Below are positions 13,632 through 22,783 of a stretch of 32,434 nt of DNA, in pieces. Under the pieces are notes generated by a model. The model was not told the DNA's origin, ran no database searches, and saw nothing but the letters and a program-made list of their open reading frames with translations. The stretch comes from DAIDKA01 sp049792815 (GTDB lineage: Bacteria > Pseudomonadota > Gammaproteobacteria > Steroidobacterales > Steroidobacteraceae), in contig JBARBG010000036.1 in NCBI GenBank assembly GCA_049792815.1, forward strand, positions 1 to 32,434. Reading direction: 5' to 3'. Every line of letters begins with the position of its first letter. Within the stretch, counting starts at the first letter, position 1. Position numbers and translations under genes: made by a program.

Positions 13632-14956
13632 CGGTGCGGACGCAATTGTGGGCTGCTGAAGCCCAGTTTGCGCAGGCCGTTCTGCACTTCAGGCACCGCC
13701 ATGAACAGCCGCCACAACAGCCCGGAGCGATGGTTCTCGATCATGATGATGATGGGCCCCTGATCAATGGCCAGAAAGGTGTCCGCATACCAGCCGCGGG
13801 CTTCGCAGAAGGCATCCACGAAGCCGTAGCGTCCCCACACCTTGTTGCCGTAACGTCTCAGGAAATGGCGCATGGCGGCCAGGGATTCGTGGGGCGTGTA
13901 CGGCACGCTTGCGAGCGCTGCGGTGGGTGAGAGGGTGCCATTGTCATTGGCCGGGTCGTGCGCGGCATAGCCGTCAGGGTCATCGCTGGCGGTCAGCCCC
14001 CAGCATTCAGCGCCGTAGCCCTGATGCCCGTGAGGATTCCTGGTGCAATGGGCGTGGTTGATGCGCACATGGGCAAGGTTCTGCTGCCAGTAGTCCGCAT
14101 ACCCGTCCTTGAGGCCATGCGGATCCAGGCCGCAGAAGGAGTAGTGGGTGAAGAACAGCGGACCACCAAAGGGCATGCCCAGCGGCAGCGGGATGTTGTA
14201 ATAGGACTTGCCGTTGCGAAAGTCCCGGCCGGCGGCAAAACCGCGGTGATACACCAGTGGGTCCACGGCATAACGTGGCGCAGCCGCGGCCAGCACATAG
14301 GTGATGAGGCACTCATTCCAGCCGCGTATCTCATGGTCCATGGCCCAGCCATTGTTGGGACTCCAGTGCCAGTACAGCAGGCGCCGCTGGTCCTGGGTGA
14401 ACCAGGTCCATTCCACATCTTCCCACAGGCCATTGGCACGACCGCGCAGCTGCGCCTCAGCTGCGCTGGCGGCGTCGAAATATTGCCGCGCGCACAGCAG
14501 TCCCATGCACAGGAAGGAGGTTTCAACCAGGTCCGCGCCATCATCCTTGCGGCCGAAAGGGATGGTGGCCCCGGTACGCCCATTCAGGAAGTGTGGAAAC
14601 GCGCCGTGATAGCAGGGTGCCCGGGTGAGAACATCGAGCATGGCACTGATGCGGGTGACCGCCGCCTCACGCGTGACCCAGCCGCGTTCGACCGCCACGA
14701 TGATGCACATCAGTCCAAAGCCGGTACCACCGGTGGCCGCAAGATCATCGACCGGCCCTGCGCTTCGGGTGCGCCGGTCGGGCGCCAGGCCGCTGACCGG
14801 GTGTCCGCCTTCCCAGAAGAAGCGGAAGGTCTGCCGTTGCACCGCCTCGAGCAGCTCGTCATCGGCCAGGGCGGCTAGCCCGGCCGTGCCCGGGGTGCGG
14901 GCGCGGCGGGGGGAACGTGCGGACCTGGCGGCAGATGGCTTGGTCACCGTGGGCAT
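13628..14956 (-). CDS. GH144-type glycoside hydrolase (glycoamylase domain, beta-1,2-glucan family)
   Basis: This 442-residue protein has the glycoamylase (PF10091-type) fold of GH144, a family whose characterised members act on beta-1,2-glucans. After a basic, low-complexity N terminus of about 30 residues come LLEAVQRQTFRFFWEGGHPVSGLAPDR, TGGTGFGLMCIIVAVERGWV and LYWHWSPNNGWAMDHEIRGWNECLITYVLA near 194-223. FFTHYSFCGLDPHGLKD, the long GYGAECWGLTASDDP segment and GPIIIMIENHRSGLLW near the end complete the pattern. No signal peptide is evident; the Arg-rich start lacks a hydrophobic core. It is the first gene of a two-gene operon with the GH15-like gene and is divergent from the GH3 gene only 47 bases away. 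A related domain is fused in cyclic beta-1,2-glucan synthases. Confidence 0.85.
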   Translation of the reverse strand: MPTVTKPSAARSARSPRRARTPGTAGLAALADDELLEAVQRQTFRFFWEGGHPVSGLAPDRRTRSAGPVDDLAATGGTGFGLMCIIVAVERGWVTREAAVTRISAMLDVLTRAPCYHGAFPHFLNGRTGATIPFGRKDDGADLVETSFLCMGLLCARQYFDAASAAEAQLRGRANGLWEDVEWTWFTQDQRRLLYWHWSPNNGWAMDHEIRGWNECLITYVLAAAAPRYAVDPLVYHRGFAAGRDFRNGKSYYNIPLPLGMPFGGPLFFTHYSFCGLDPHGLKDGYADYWQQNLAHVRINHAHCTRNPHGHQGYGAECWGLTASDDPDGYAAHDPANDNGTLSPTAALASVPYTPHESLAAMRHFLRRYGNKVWGRYGFVDAFCEARGWYADTFLAIDQGPIIIMIENHRSGLLWRLFMAVPEVQNGLRKLGFSSPQLRPHR

Positions 14957-15003
14957 CCTGTATCCTAGGGGCTCATTTTACTGCATGCGCCGGAGCGGCA
15001 TTG

Positions 15004-17154
15004 ATGAGCCGTATCGAGACCCTGATCGCCAGCATGACCCTGGCTGAGAAGCTTGGCCAGCTGACCATGACCGCCTCCTCATTCACGGTCACCGGGCCGG
15101 TCATTGCCGGTGACTCCACCGAGTCCATCAGAAGCGGTGCTATCGGCAATCTGCTGAACATGGTGGGGCCAGGTCCGGTGCGCGACATGCAGCGTCTGGC
15201 GGTGGAAGAGTCGCGGCTGAAGATCCCGCTGCTGATCGGGCTCGACATCATTCACGGCCATCGTTGCCTGTTCCCGGTGCCGTTGGCCGAGGCGGGGATC
15301 TTTGATGCGGTGCTGTGGGAGGCCACGGCACGCGAAGCTGCCATTGAAGGCGCCGCCGACGGTCTGGCGATGACCTTCGCACCCATGCTTGATGTGTCGC
15401 GCGATCCACGCTGGGGTCGCACGGTGGAAGGCTCAGGCGAGGATTCGTTCCTGGCGGTTGAAATGGCGGCCGCCAAGGTACGCGGCTATCAGGGCGCGGA
15501 CCTCGCGGCAGCGGACGCACTGGCGGCCTGTGCCAAACATTTCGTCGCCTATGCGCCGGTGGCGGCGGGTCGCGAGTACGCGTCGGTGGACATCTCCGAA
15601 CGGACCTTGCATGAGGTACATCTGCCGCCGTTCGAGGCCGCCGTGCGGGCCGGGGTCGCCACCATCATGCCGGCCTTCACCGACCTTGCGGGCATTCCGA
15701 TGACCGCCCACACGGCGCTGCTGCGCGATTGGCTGCGCGGACGCACTGGCTTTGAAGGCGTCATCGTCAGCGACTACAACGCCATCCGCGAGCTGCTCAA
15801 TCATGGCGTGGCGGAGGACCTGCCGGAGGCTGCGGCGCTCGCCCTGAATGCCGGCGTTGACATCGACATGATGGCCGACGCCTATCGCCATGGGCTGCCG
15901 ATCGCACTCGAACGCGGCCTGGTCACCATGGATCAGATTGATATGGCCGTGCGGCGGGTGCTGCGCCTGAAGGAGATGCTGGGGCTGTTCGATGATCCCT
16001 ACGGCCGCTGCCACACCCACGAGTCTGCCGCTACCATCGCCCGGCGGCGCGCCCTGGCGCGCAAGGTAGGCGCGCAGTCGCTGGTGCTGCTGAAAAATGC
16101 CCACCAGGTCCTGCCGTTCAGGACGCCACTGAAGTCACTGGCCCTGATCGGTCCTCTGGCCGATGCCGCCGAGGAAATGCGCGGACCGTGGTGGGCCGCC
16201 GGGGTAGCCGCGAACCACGTCAGCGTCCTCAGCGGACTGCGTGCCGCGTTGCCGGATGCGAAGGTGACGCATGCGCCCGGTGTCAACATCGAGAACGATG
16301 ACACCTCCGGGATCGCAGCAGCGATGGCGCTGGTAGACCAGGCCGACAGCATCCTGCTGTGCCTGGGTGAGGCCGCAGTGATGAGCGGGGAGGCGGCGAG
16401 CCGCGTGCATCTGGGCCTGCCGGGAGCGCAGGCGACGCTGGCCACGGCGGTGCTCACGCGCGCGCACTTCCTGGGCAAGCCCTGCGCAGCGGTGCTGTTC
16501 TCGGGACGGCCGCTGACGGTGCCCGAGTTGGTGGACCAGTGTGACGCGGTGATCGCGGCCTGGTTTCCGGGCTGTGAGGCCGGTAATGCCGTCGCGGATG
16601 TGGTGCTGGGCAAGGTTTCGCCCAGCGGCCGCACGGTGATCTCCTGGCCGCGCTCGGTCGGACAGATCCCAATATTCTACAGCGAGCGACGCAGTGGTCG
16701 CCCCGCCAACCCGGACGACAAGTTCACCAGCAAGTACCTGGACTCGCCCAACGAGCCGCTGTTCCCCTTCGGCCACGGACTCACCTATGGCGCTTTTCGC
16801 TATTCGAACCTGCGGGTGTCACCGCAGGGCGTGAATGTGCATGGGACGATCCAGGTGCAGGTTGACCTCACCAATGAGGGCGGGCGCACGGCGTGCGAGA
16901 CGGTTTTTGTATTCACACACGATGTCGTCGCCTCGGTCTCGCGCCCGTTGCTGCAGCTGGCCGGATTCGCCCGGCTGGAACTCGCGCCCGGCAAAACCGC
17001 TACGGTCAGCATCGCGGTGCCCGCGCAGCGACTGCAGTTTCTGGGAGCGGACCTCAGCCCGGTGTTCGAACCGGGAGTGGTGGAGATACTGGTGGGGCCC
17101 AGGGCGAACCGTGCCGATCTTCTGGTCGGCACGGTGCTCATGCAGGCCCTCTAG
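15004..17154 (+). CDS. Glycoside hydrolase family 3 beta-glucosidase (BglX-like)
   Basis: This 716-residue GH3 enzyme has the standard order: a TIM-barrel domain, an alpha/beta sandwich domain and a C-terminal fibronectin-III-like domain. The barrel contains FAPMLDVSRDPRWGRTVEGSGEDS, CAKHFVAYA and the nucleophile segment EGVIVSDYNAI, with Asp near residue 257. FPFGHGLTYGAFRYSNL leads into the FnIII-like domain, which ends near PGVVEILVG. GH3 enzymes remove single glucose units from beta-linked oligosaccharides. Beside a GH144-type gene, a beta-1,2-glucosidase role on sophoro-oligosaccharides is plausible. The ATG at 15004 follows a CCGGAG ribosome site. No signal peptide is seen, whereas most BglX proteins are periplasmic. 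The frame extends to 14917 but that part overlaps the divergent GH144 gene. Confidence 0.92.
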   Translation: MSRIETLIASMTLAEKLGQLTMTASSFTVTGPVIAGDSTESIRSGAIGNLLNMVGPGPVRDMQRLAVEESRLKIPLLIGLDIIHGHRCLFPVPLAEAGIFDAVLWEATAREAAIEGAADGLAMTFAPMLDVSRDPRWGRTVEGSGEDSFLAVEMAAAKVRGYQGADLAAADALAACAKHFVAYAPVAAGREYASVDISERTLHEVHLPPFEAAVRAGVATIMPAFTDLAGIPMTAHTALLRDWLRGRTGFEGVIVSDYNAIRELLNHGVAEDLPEAAALALNAGVDIDMMADAYRHGLPIALERGLVTMDQIDMAVRRVLRLKEMLGLFDDPYGRCHTHESAATIARRRALARKVGAQSLVLLKNAHQVLPFRTPLKSLALIGPLADAAEEMRGPWWAAGVAANHVSVLSGLRAALPDAKVTHAPGVNIENDDTSGIAAAMALVDQADSILLCLGEAAVMSGEAASRVHLGLPGAQATLATAVLTRAHFLGKPCAAVLFSGRPLTVPELVDQCDAVIAAWFPGCEAGNAVADVVLGKVSPSGRTVISWPRSVGQIPIFYSERRSGRPANPDDKFTSKYLDSPNEPLFPFGHGLTYGAFRYSNLRVSPQGVNVHGTIQVQVDLTNEGGRTACETVFVFTHDVVASVSRPLLQLAGFARLELAPGKTATVSIAVPAQRLQFLGADLSPVFEPGVVEILVGPRANRADLLVGTVLMQAL

Positions 17155-17163
17155 CGCTCAACG

Positions 17164-17730
17164 TTATTTCGGAAACTTCAGGAAGATGGCGTCGACCGCG
17201 GCGCGAATGCGTTGCGCAGCGGCATCGCCGCTCAGGCCGTTGAGGCTCTGTTCGGCCGAGGCATGCCAGATCGGCATGCGCGAGGCCGCGTCATATAGAT
17301 CCACCGTGATGTAGCTTTGGTGGTAGACATAGGGCTCGCCCCAGCCCAGGCCCCAACCGGGTCCCCAGCGTCGGCCCCAGTATCCGGCGCCGTAAACCCA
17401 GCCATCGGGGTAGACCGCGTCCACATCGCTCGACATGCCTATGCCGTAACCGATCTGGCACTGGGCGGCCGGCGCCGGCGCATCCACCAGGGTAATCCCG
17501 GCACTCTTGAGGTTCGCCGCGATGGCATCGCGCAGCCGGGCCTCATTCAATGGATTGGCGATGGTGTTGCGCAAGGGGCTGTTACCCCTGAAGCCACCGG
17601 CCCAGGCCACGGACTGGCAGTGCACCGTGGCCAGAAGCTGGGAGTTCTGATCGGTCCTGACCGGAATGCCCGTGCAACCGGCCAGCGCCATGCCGGCCAC
17701 CACTGGGATGAAAACAGTAAGCCTGTTCAT
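17164..17730 (-). CDS. DUF4136-type lipoprotein
   Basis: This 188-residue lipoprotein (MNRLTVFIPVVAGMALAGC, lipidated Cys at 19) has the pattern of the DUF4136 family. An early stretch is followed by IANPLNEARLRDAIAANLKSAGITLVDAPAPAAQCQIGYGIG, then a Gly/Trp/Tyr-rich loop (GAGYWGRRWGPGWGLGWGEP). YITVDLYDAASRMPIWHASAEQSL and the final helix AAAQRIRAAVDAIFLKFPK close the domain. The family sits in the envelope and its role is unknown. The ATG at 17730 is preceded by AGGAG at ideal spacing. Its stop lies 9 bases from that of the convergent GH3 gene, and it is transcribed away from the secretion operon. Confidence 0.85.
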   Translation of the reverse strand: MNRLTVFIPVVAGMALAGCTGIPVRTDQNSQLLATVHCQSVAWAGGFRGNSPLRNTIANPLNEARLRDAIAANLKSAGITLVDAPAPAAQCQIGYGIGMSSDVDAVYPDGWVYGAGYWGRRWGPGWGLGWGEPYVYHQSYITVDLYDAASRMPIWHASAEQSLNGLSGDAAAQRIRAAVDAIFLKFPK

Positions 17731-17886
17731 GACTTTACTCCTGCCAAAATCGACACCCGACGGGGGCTTAACGTTCCGGCGCCCGCCACGTTGACCTGCT
17801 GGCCACCCAAGCGTACCCCCTGGCCGGTGTCGGCGGCCAGGGTGAGTGAGCGAATTGAACATCTGCCGTGTGGGCAGCGCGCGCGA

Positions 17887-17914
17887 TTGCTGAAGTTCGT
17901 CGGCGCGCTATAAC
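17887..17914 (+). promoter_or_regulatory. Candidate promoter of the virB operon
   Basis: TTGCTG (17887-17892) and TATAAC (17909-17914), 16 bases apart, lie 92 bases before virB2. No other comparable match is seen in the gap between the DUF4136 gene and virB2. Sequence-based only. Confidence 0.4.
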
Positions 17915-18006
17915 GAATTTCTGGCCGTTCGCAGCGCTTAGTGCGCTGGTCCGTGATCGGGGGCTCTGGTGAGATGGCCCACACCCTGTCACGGAGTCCA
18001 CTGATC

Positions 18007-18309
18007 ATGATCTCGACAGCACGCTCCCGATCAATCTTCGCGCGCGCCGGGAGATCGGTTGCGCTTCTGGCGCTGCCGACGCTGAGCTGGGCCCAGGAGT
18101 CGCCCTTCCTGACCGGCGCCACGGCGCTTCAGACCAATATCCTGGCGTGGATGACGCCGATTGCGATCATTCTCGTCATGATCCTGGGCGGCATGGCCAT
18201 GGCAAACCGAATTTCATGGGCGTGGTGCCTTTGTGCGATTTTGGGGATAGCCATCGTATTTGGCGCCCCTCAGATAGTCACTTGGGTGCGCTCGCTGTTC
18301 GGCGTTTGA
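18007..18309 (+). CDS. virB2: VirB2-type pilin, first gene of a type IV secretion operon
   Basis: This 100-residue protein has the VirB2/TrbC pilin layout: a long signal sequence ending LPTLSWAQ and a short periplasmic start (ESPFLTGATALQTNIL). Two hydrophobic helices follow, WMTPIAIILVMILGGMAMA and CLCAILGIAIVFGAPQIVTWV, joined by a short polar loop. VirB2 subunits assemble, with VirB5, into the extracellular pilus of type IV secretion systems. The ATG at 18007 follows ACGGAG at good spacing. Other in-frame ATG/GTG positions upstream (17941) lack ribosome sites. It is followed 8 bases later by virB3, as in Agrobacterium-type operons. No virB1 lytic transglycosylase precedes it. Confidence 0.88.
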   Translation: MISTARSRSIFARAGRSVALLALPTLSWAQESPFLTGATALQTNILAWMTPIAIILVMILGGMAMANRISWAWCLCAILGIAIVFGAPQIVTWVRSLFGV

Positions 18310-18317
18310 CGGCCGCC

Positions 18318-18698
18318 ATGACGCTGAATGCTACCGGGTTCAAAACGGACACCCTGTTTGTGGGTGCGACCCGACCACCCATGCGGTGGGGCGTAACCTA
18401 CGCGGCGCAGATTTTCAATCTGGTCTTTACCCTCGAACTGTTCCTGGCCAGTCGCAACCTGCTGGCACTGTTGCTGGCGCTGCCGATCCACGGGGTGTGC
18501 GCACTGCTGTGCGCCCACGATGCACGATTCTTTGATCTGCTGCTGCTGTGGGCGCGCACGCGGCTGCCGACCCTGCTCGGCAACGGCCTGTATTGGAGGG
18601 CGTCCAGTTATTGTCCCTTGGCCCTCGCGCTCGGCCGGCGGCAGAGGCAAGCGCCGACGCCCTACACGGTGGTCGTCCCACGGGCGGAGTGCGCCTGA
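18318..18698 (+). CDS. virB3: VirB3-type inner-membrane protein
   Basis: This 126-residue protein starts with the VirB3 hallmark DTLFVGATRPPMRWGVTY, then has two adjacent hydrophobic stretches (AAQIFNLVFTLELFLA and LLALLLALPIHGVCALL). VirB3 sits in the inner membrane, works with the VirB4 ATPase and is needed for pilus assembly. The tail after residue 80 is basic and slightly longer than in the shortest homologues. The gene ends with TGA directly followed by the virB4 ATG, with no gap, so the two are likely translated together. Confidence 0.85.
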   Translation: MTLNATGFKTDTLFVGATRPPMRWGVTYAAQIFNLVFTLELFLASRNLLALLLALPIHGVCALLCAHDARFFDLLLLWARTRLPTLLGNGLYWRASSYCPLALALGRRQRQAPTPYTVVVPRAECA

Positions 18699-21146
18699 AT
18701 GGCACTGCGCAGCGCGGCACGGATCCGGCGCGAATGGCATACCTCCAGCCACGTGCCCTACCTCGCGCACGTCTCTGAAAACATCATCAGCACCCGCGCG
18801 GGCGACTACGTTCAGGTGTTCCGCCTCGGGGGACTGGGATTCGAAACGGCAGATGACGCGCGGCTCAACAACTGGCATGAGCGGCTGAATGTGTTGTGGC
18901 GCAATCTGGCCAGTCCACATGTCGCCCTGTGGACGCACGTGGTTCGCCGACGCGAACGGATCATGGCCGCCGCGCCCGAGACGGGCTTTGCCGGAAGCCT
19001 GAACACCCGCTACCGGCAGCAGCTTTCCGGGGAGAAGCTGATGCTTAATGAATTGTATCTGACCGTGGTGTTTCGACCGGTGGTGGGGGCGGCGCCGGGC
19101 CTGCTGGCCCGACTGCTGTCAGGTTCTGGCGGCAGCGAGACCGGCGCTGCCGAGGCCGTCGATGATTGCGAGAAGCTTGCCAGGACCGTGGCAGCGACAC
19201 TTCAGGAGTGCGATCCCGAGCGCCTCGGTCTGTACCGCAGCGGGCCCCATGCGCGCTCCCGCGTGCTGGAATTTCTCGCGTTGCTGCTGGATGGTGAGCG
19301 CCAGCCGATGCCATTGCCGCGCGCGCCGCTGACGCAGGTATTGGCGACGGCCCGGTGTTTCATCGGCAACGAATGCATCGAGTATCGCCAGCCTGCGGGC
19401 ACGCGCGTCGCTGCGGTGCTGGGCGTGAAGGAGTATCCCACGCCGACGGTCGTGGGCATGTTCGACCGCTTGCTGTCGGCACCCTTTGCCTTCGTTCTCA
19501 CCCAGTCCTTTGCCTTTTTGTCGAAGCCCGCGGCACAGGGTCTGCTGCAGCGTCAGTACAACCGCATGACCAATGCCGGGGACTTCTCGATCTCCCAGGC
19601 GCAGGAACTGAAGGTGGCTCTGGATGCCCTCACCAGCAGCGAGTTCGTGATGGGAGATCACCATCTGACGCTGCAGGTATTTGCCGACGCCGGCGAGGAT
19701 GGGACCCAGGCCGCGCTGCAGCGGCGCTTCCGCATCCTCAATGACCATGTCGCTCTGGCCCGCAGCCTGCTCGCCGATTCCGGCATGGTGGTTGCGCGGG
19801 AGGATCTGGGACTGGAGGCTGCCTACTGGGCGCAGCTGCCCGGCCATTTCAGCATGCGCACCCGCAAGGCGCCGGTTACCTCACGGAATTTCTGCGCCAT
19901 GGCGCCGTTTCACAACCACCCGGCGGGCAGGGCGACGGGCAACCACTGGGGCGATGCGCTGGCACTGTTCGTGACCAGCGCCGGGTCGGCGTATCACTTT
20001 TCATTGCACGCCGGCGATCCTAAGGATCCGGACGGTGGCAGTCGCAAGGACACGGGCCACACTTTGATCTGTGGTCCGACCGGGTCTGGCAAAACCGTAT
20101 TGATCGGCTTTCTGCTGAGCATGCTGGCGCGCCAGGGAGCCACCCAGATTGTGTTCGACAAGGATCATGGCCTGGAGATTCTGGTGCGCGCCCTGGGTGG
20201 CCGGTACCTGCCATTGCGTAATGGAGTGACGACAGGTTGCAACCCGTTGCAGCTGCCTGAGCACCCTGACAATGAGGCGTTCCTGAAGGCCTGGCTGCGC
20301 GTGCTGGCCCGGCCGGCTGCCGGACGCGCGCTGGTGGTGCGCGAGGAAGCGGACCTGGACCAGGCGCTGAAGGGAACGCTGGCGCTGGAAGTCCCCGCGC
20401 GCTGTCTGTCGCGACTGGTGGAGTTTCTGGATGCCACCGAACCGGAAGGGGTTCATGGGCGACTGTCCCGATGGTGTCGCAGTACCGGCGGGGATCTTGC
20501 CTGGGTGTTCGACAATGCAACGGATCGCGTCGCGCCGTTTCTGTCCGGATCGCCGCTGGTGGGTTTTGATGTCACTGACTTTCTGGACCAGGAGGCGATC
20601 CGCGCGCCGTTGACGCTTTATCTATTTCACCTGGTGCGCCGCATGCTCGATGGCCGGCCACTGGTGTGCTGGATGGACGAATTCTGGAGGTTGCTCGCGG
20701 ATCGGGCCTTCGAGGGGTTCGCCACCGATGGCCCCAGAACCTGGCGCAAGCTCAATGGCGCCATGTGCCTGGCGACGCAAAGCGTCAGCGACGTGCTCGC
20801 GGCCTCCATCAGCCGCACCCTCATCGAGCAGACACCGACCAAAATCTTTTTCCCGAATCCTGAAGGCTCGCGCGCTGAGTATGTCGAGGGGCTCGGACTC
20901 TCCGAGCGCGAGTTCCGGCTCATCAAGGAGCAACTGACCGTGGGTTCGCGGCAGTTCCTGGTGCGGCAGGGCAATCAAAGTGTCGTGTGCCAACTGGACC
21001 TGAAGGGTCTGCACGGCGAGCTGGCGGTGATATCCGGCCGCGCCCGCTCGGTCGAGCGCCTGCACACGCTCATGGAGCGGTTGGGTTCTGACCCGGAGCA
21101 ATGGTTGCCGACCTTCATGGCAGAAGCCACATCATCCAACGCATGA
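18699..21146 (+). CDS. virB4: VirB4-type ATPase
   Basis: This 815-residue protein is the large conserved ATPase that energises pilus assembly and substrate transfer. The N-terminal CagE/TrbE/VirB domain includes HVSENIISTRAGDYVQVFRLGGLGFET near the start. The C-terminal RecA-like domain has Walker A GPTGSGKT at about 459-466 and Walker B LVCWMDEFW, with D660 and E661. The segments WRKLNGAMCLATQSVSDVL and TKIFFPNPEG are also typical. All catalytic residues are intact and length is normal. It immediately follows virB3. virB5 starts 18 bases after its stop. Confidence 0.95.
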   Translation: MALRSAARIRREWHTSSHVPYLAHVSENIISTRAGDYVQVFRLGGLGFETADDARLNNWHERLNVLWRNLASPHVALWTHVVRRRERIMAAAPETGFAGSLNTRYRQQLSGEKLMLNELYLTVVFRPVVGAAPGLLARLLSGSGGSETGAAEAVDDCEKLARTVAATLQECDPERLGLYRSGPHARSRVLEFLALLLDGERQPMPLPRAPLTQVLATARCFIGNECIEYRQPAGTRVAAVLGVKEYPTPTVVGMFDRLLSAPFAFVLTQSFAFLSKPAAQGLLQRQYNRMTNAGDFSISQAQELKVALDALTSSEFVMGDHHLTLQVFADAGEDGTQAALQRRFRILNDHVALARSLLADSGMVVAREDLGLEAAYWAQLPGHFSMRTRKAPVTSRNFCAMAPFHNHPAGRATGNHWGDALALFVTSAGSAYHFSLHAGDPKDPDGGSRKDTGHTLICGPTGSGKTVLIGFLLSMLARQGATQIVFDKDHGLEILVRALGGRYLPLRNGVTTGCNPLQLPEHPDNEAFLKAWLRVLARPAAGRALVVREEADLDQALKGTLALEVPARCLSRLVEFLDATEPEGVHGRLSRWCRSTGGDLAWVFDNATDRVAPFLSGSPLVGFDVTDFLDQEAIRAPLTLYLFHLVRRMLDGRPLVCWMDEFWRLLADRAFEGFATDGPRTWRKLNGAMCLATQSVSDVLAASISRTLIEQTPTKIFFPNPEGSRAEYVEGLGLSEREFRLIKEQLTVGSRQFLVRQGNQSVVCQLDLKGLHGELAVISGRARSVERLHTLMERLGSDPEQWLPTFMAEATSSNA

Positions 21147-21163
21147 CCAGAAGGAGTTCTTCA

Positions 21164-21877
21164 ATGAAGATTTGCCGTGCGCGTCGGTTCGGTCTGCTGG
21201 CGTTTGTACTGCTGGGTGCGGCGCCCGCCGCCCACGCGCAGTGGGCTGTCATCGACGTCTCCGCGATCGCCCAGTTGATGCAGCAGGTGCAGACGCTGGA
21301 TCAGGCCCTGACGACGGCCCGCGGGCAGCTGTCGCAGGCACAACAGGAATTTCAAGCCATCACCGGCCCTCGGGGAATGCAGAATCTGTTGTCCGGAACC
21401 GTGCGCAATTATCTGCCCGCCAATATCGCAGACCTCACCGACTCCCTGTCACAGGTCAACTCCGGTTATTCCAGCTTGTCCACGGCCATACAGGCGGCGG
21501 TACAGGGGAATGCGGTCCTGACACCGCAGCAGCTGGCCTCTCTGCCGGCGGATCAGCAGGCGCGGATTTCGGCCTGGCGCTCCACCATTGCTCTGCTGCA
21601 GGGGATTTCCAGCGCGGCGCTGAGCAACTCAAGCGGGCGGTTTGCTTCCCTGCAGCAGCTGATCGGTGCGATTGCTGGCGCATCGGATCAAAAGGCGGCG
21701 CTGGATCTGCAGGCCCGGATCGGGGCCGAGGCGGCAATGCTGCAGAACGAACAGACCAAGCTGCAGTCGCTGTATCAGGCGGCACAGGCCCAGCAATGGG
21801 CCAACAGGCAGCAGGATCGTGAGGCGGCGATCGCGGGCCACGGCCGGTTCGCTGCGCGCTTCGAGCCCACTCCCTAG
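21164..21877 (+). CDS. virB5: VirB5-type minor pilus protein
   Basis: This 237-residue exported protein has a clear signal peptide (MKICRARRFG, then LLAFVLLGAAPAAHAQ) followed by a helical, Gln/Ala-rich chain. AIAQLMQQVQTLDQALTTARGQLSQAQQEFQAITG and the middle IADLTDSLSQVNSGYSSLST are typical of the VirB5/TrbJ family. VirB5 sits at the pilus tip and supports adhesion and assembly. The chosen ATG at 21164 has AAGGAG ahead of it. An in-frame ATG at 21143 overlaps the virB4 stop but adds only seven polar residues. Its position between virB4 and virB6 supports the call, since sequence conservation in this family is low. Confidence 0.85.
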   Translation: MKICRARRFGLLAFVLLGAAPAAHAQWAVIDVSAIAQLMQQVQTLDQALTTARGQLSQAQQEFQAITGPRGMQNLLSGTVRNYLPANIADLTDSLSQVNSGYSSLSTAIQAAVQGNAVLTPQQLASLPADQQARISAWRSTIALLQGISSAALSNSSGRFASLQQLIGAIAGASDQKAALDLQARIGAEAAMLQNEQTKLQSLYQAAQAQQWANRQQDREAAIAGHGRFAARFEPTP

Positions 21878-21902
21878 CCTGGCCCAGCAAGCGGAGCGCG
21901 CC

Positions 21903-22772
21903 ATGGGATTCTTTGCCACCTTTTCCAACTGGCTGGACGGACAGCTGGCGAGCTACATCGGCAGCAATACGGCACGCCTGTCGGCGGCGCTGGAGCCGGC
22001 CCTCGTGACCCTGGGGTCCCTATACGTGATGTTCTGGGGCTATCTGCAGCTGACTGGAAAAATCGAAGAACCGTTCATCACTGGGCTACGCCGAATCATC
22101 CTGTTGGTGGTCGTCATGGGCGGGGCCCTGCAGTTATGGCTGTACAACGCGGTCATCGTCGACACCTTTTATAACGCGCCTGCGCAGCTGGCCGCCGCCG
22201 TGGCAGGTGCGGCATCACCCGTCAGTACTCTTGATGTCGTGTGGCAGGCGGCCGGAACGGTCGCCGGGGAGCTGTGGAATCGCGGCAGCATCTGGAACAA
22301 CGAAGTCGGGTTCTACATCGCCGGGGTGCTGGTGTGGATCATCATGGGACTGGTGTGCTGCTATGCCATGTTCCTCATCGCCCTGTCGAAAATCGCGCTG
22401 GCCGTGTTGCTGGCGCTGGGGCCACTGTTCATCATTTTCCGTCTGTTCGAGAGTACCCGCCGGCTGTTTGATGCCTGGCTGATGCAGCTTGCGAACTATG
22501 GATTCATCACCGTACTGACCGTGTTGCTCAGCGCACTGCTGCTGAATCTGATCCAAAGCTATGCCACGCAGACCGCGGCGCGCGGCTCGGCACTGGCAAC
22601 GGTCGATGCCCTCGACATGCTGCTGGCGGCCGCCATCGTGCTGCTGGTGCTGCGGCAGATCATGCCCATTGCCGCCAGTCTCGCCGGTGGCAGCTCCCTG
22701 AGTACCATGGGCGCCTGGAGCCGCGGCGTTGGAGGTTTCATGCGCACTTTGCCCGGCCGGATCATTCGCTGA
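21903..22772 (+). CDS. virB6: VirB6-type polytopic membrane protein
   Basis: This 289-residue inner-membrane protein has several hydrophobic helices. They include LVTLGSLYVMFWGYLQL, ILLVVVMGGALQLWLYNAVI, AGVLVWIIMGLVCCYAMFLIALSKIALAVLLALGPLFIIFRLF (two), FITVLTVLLSALLLNLI and LLAAAIVLLVLRQI. The block IALSKIALAVLLALGPLFI is the signature of the TrbL/VirB6 family, which forms part of the translocation channel. The start MGFFATFSNWLDGQL at 21903 is chosen over upstream possibilities inside virB5. It is followed by virB7 after 11 bases with a strong GGAGG ribosome site. Confidence 0.9.
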   Translation: MGFFATFSNWLDGQLASYIGSNTARLSAALEPALVTLGSLYVMFWGYLQLTGKIEEPFITGLRRIILLVVVMGGALQLWLYNAVIVDTFYNAPAQLAAAVAGAASPVSTLDVVWQAAGTVAGELWNRGSIWNNEVGFYIAGVLVWIIMGLVCCYAMFLIALSKIALAVLLALGPLFIIFRLFESTRRLFDAWLMQLANYGFITVLTVLLSALLLNLIQSYATQTAARGSALATVDALDMLLAAAIVLLVLRQIMPIAASLAGGSSLSTMGAWSRGVGGFMRTLPGRIIR

Positions 22773-22783
22773 AGGAGGCTCTG

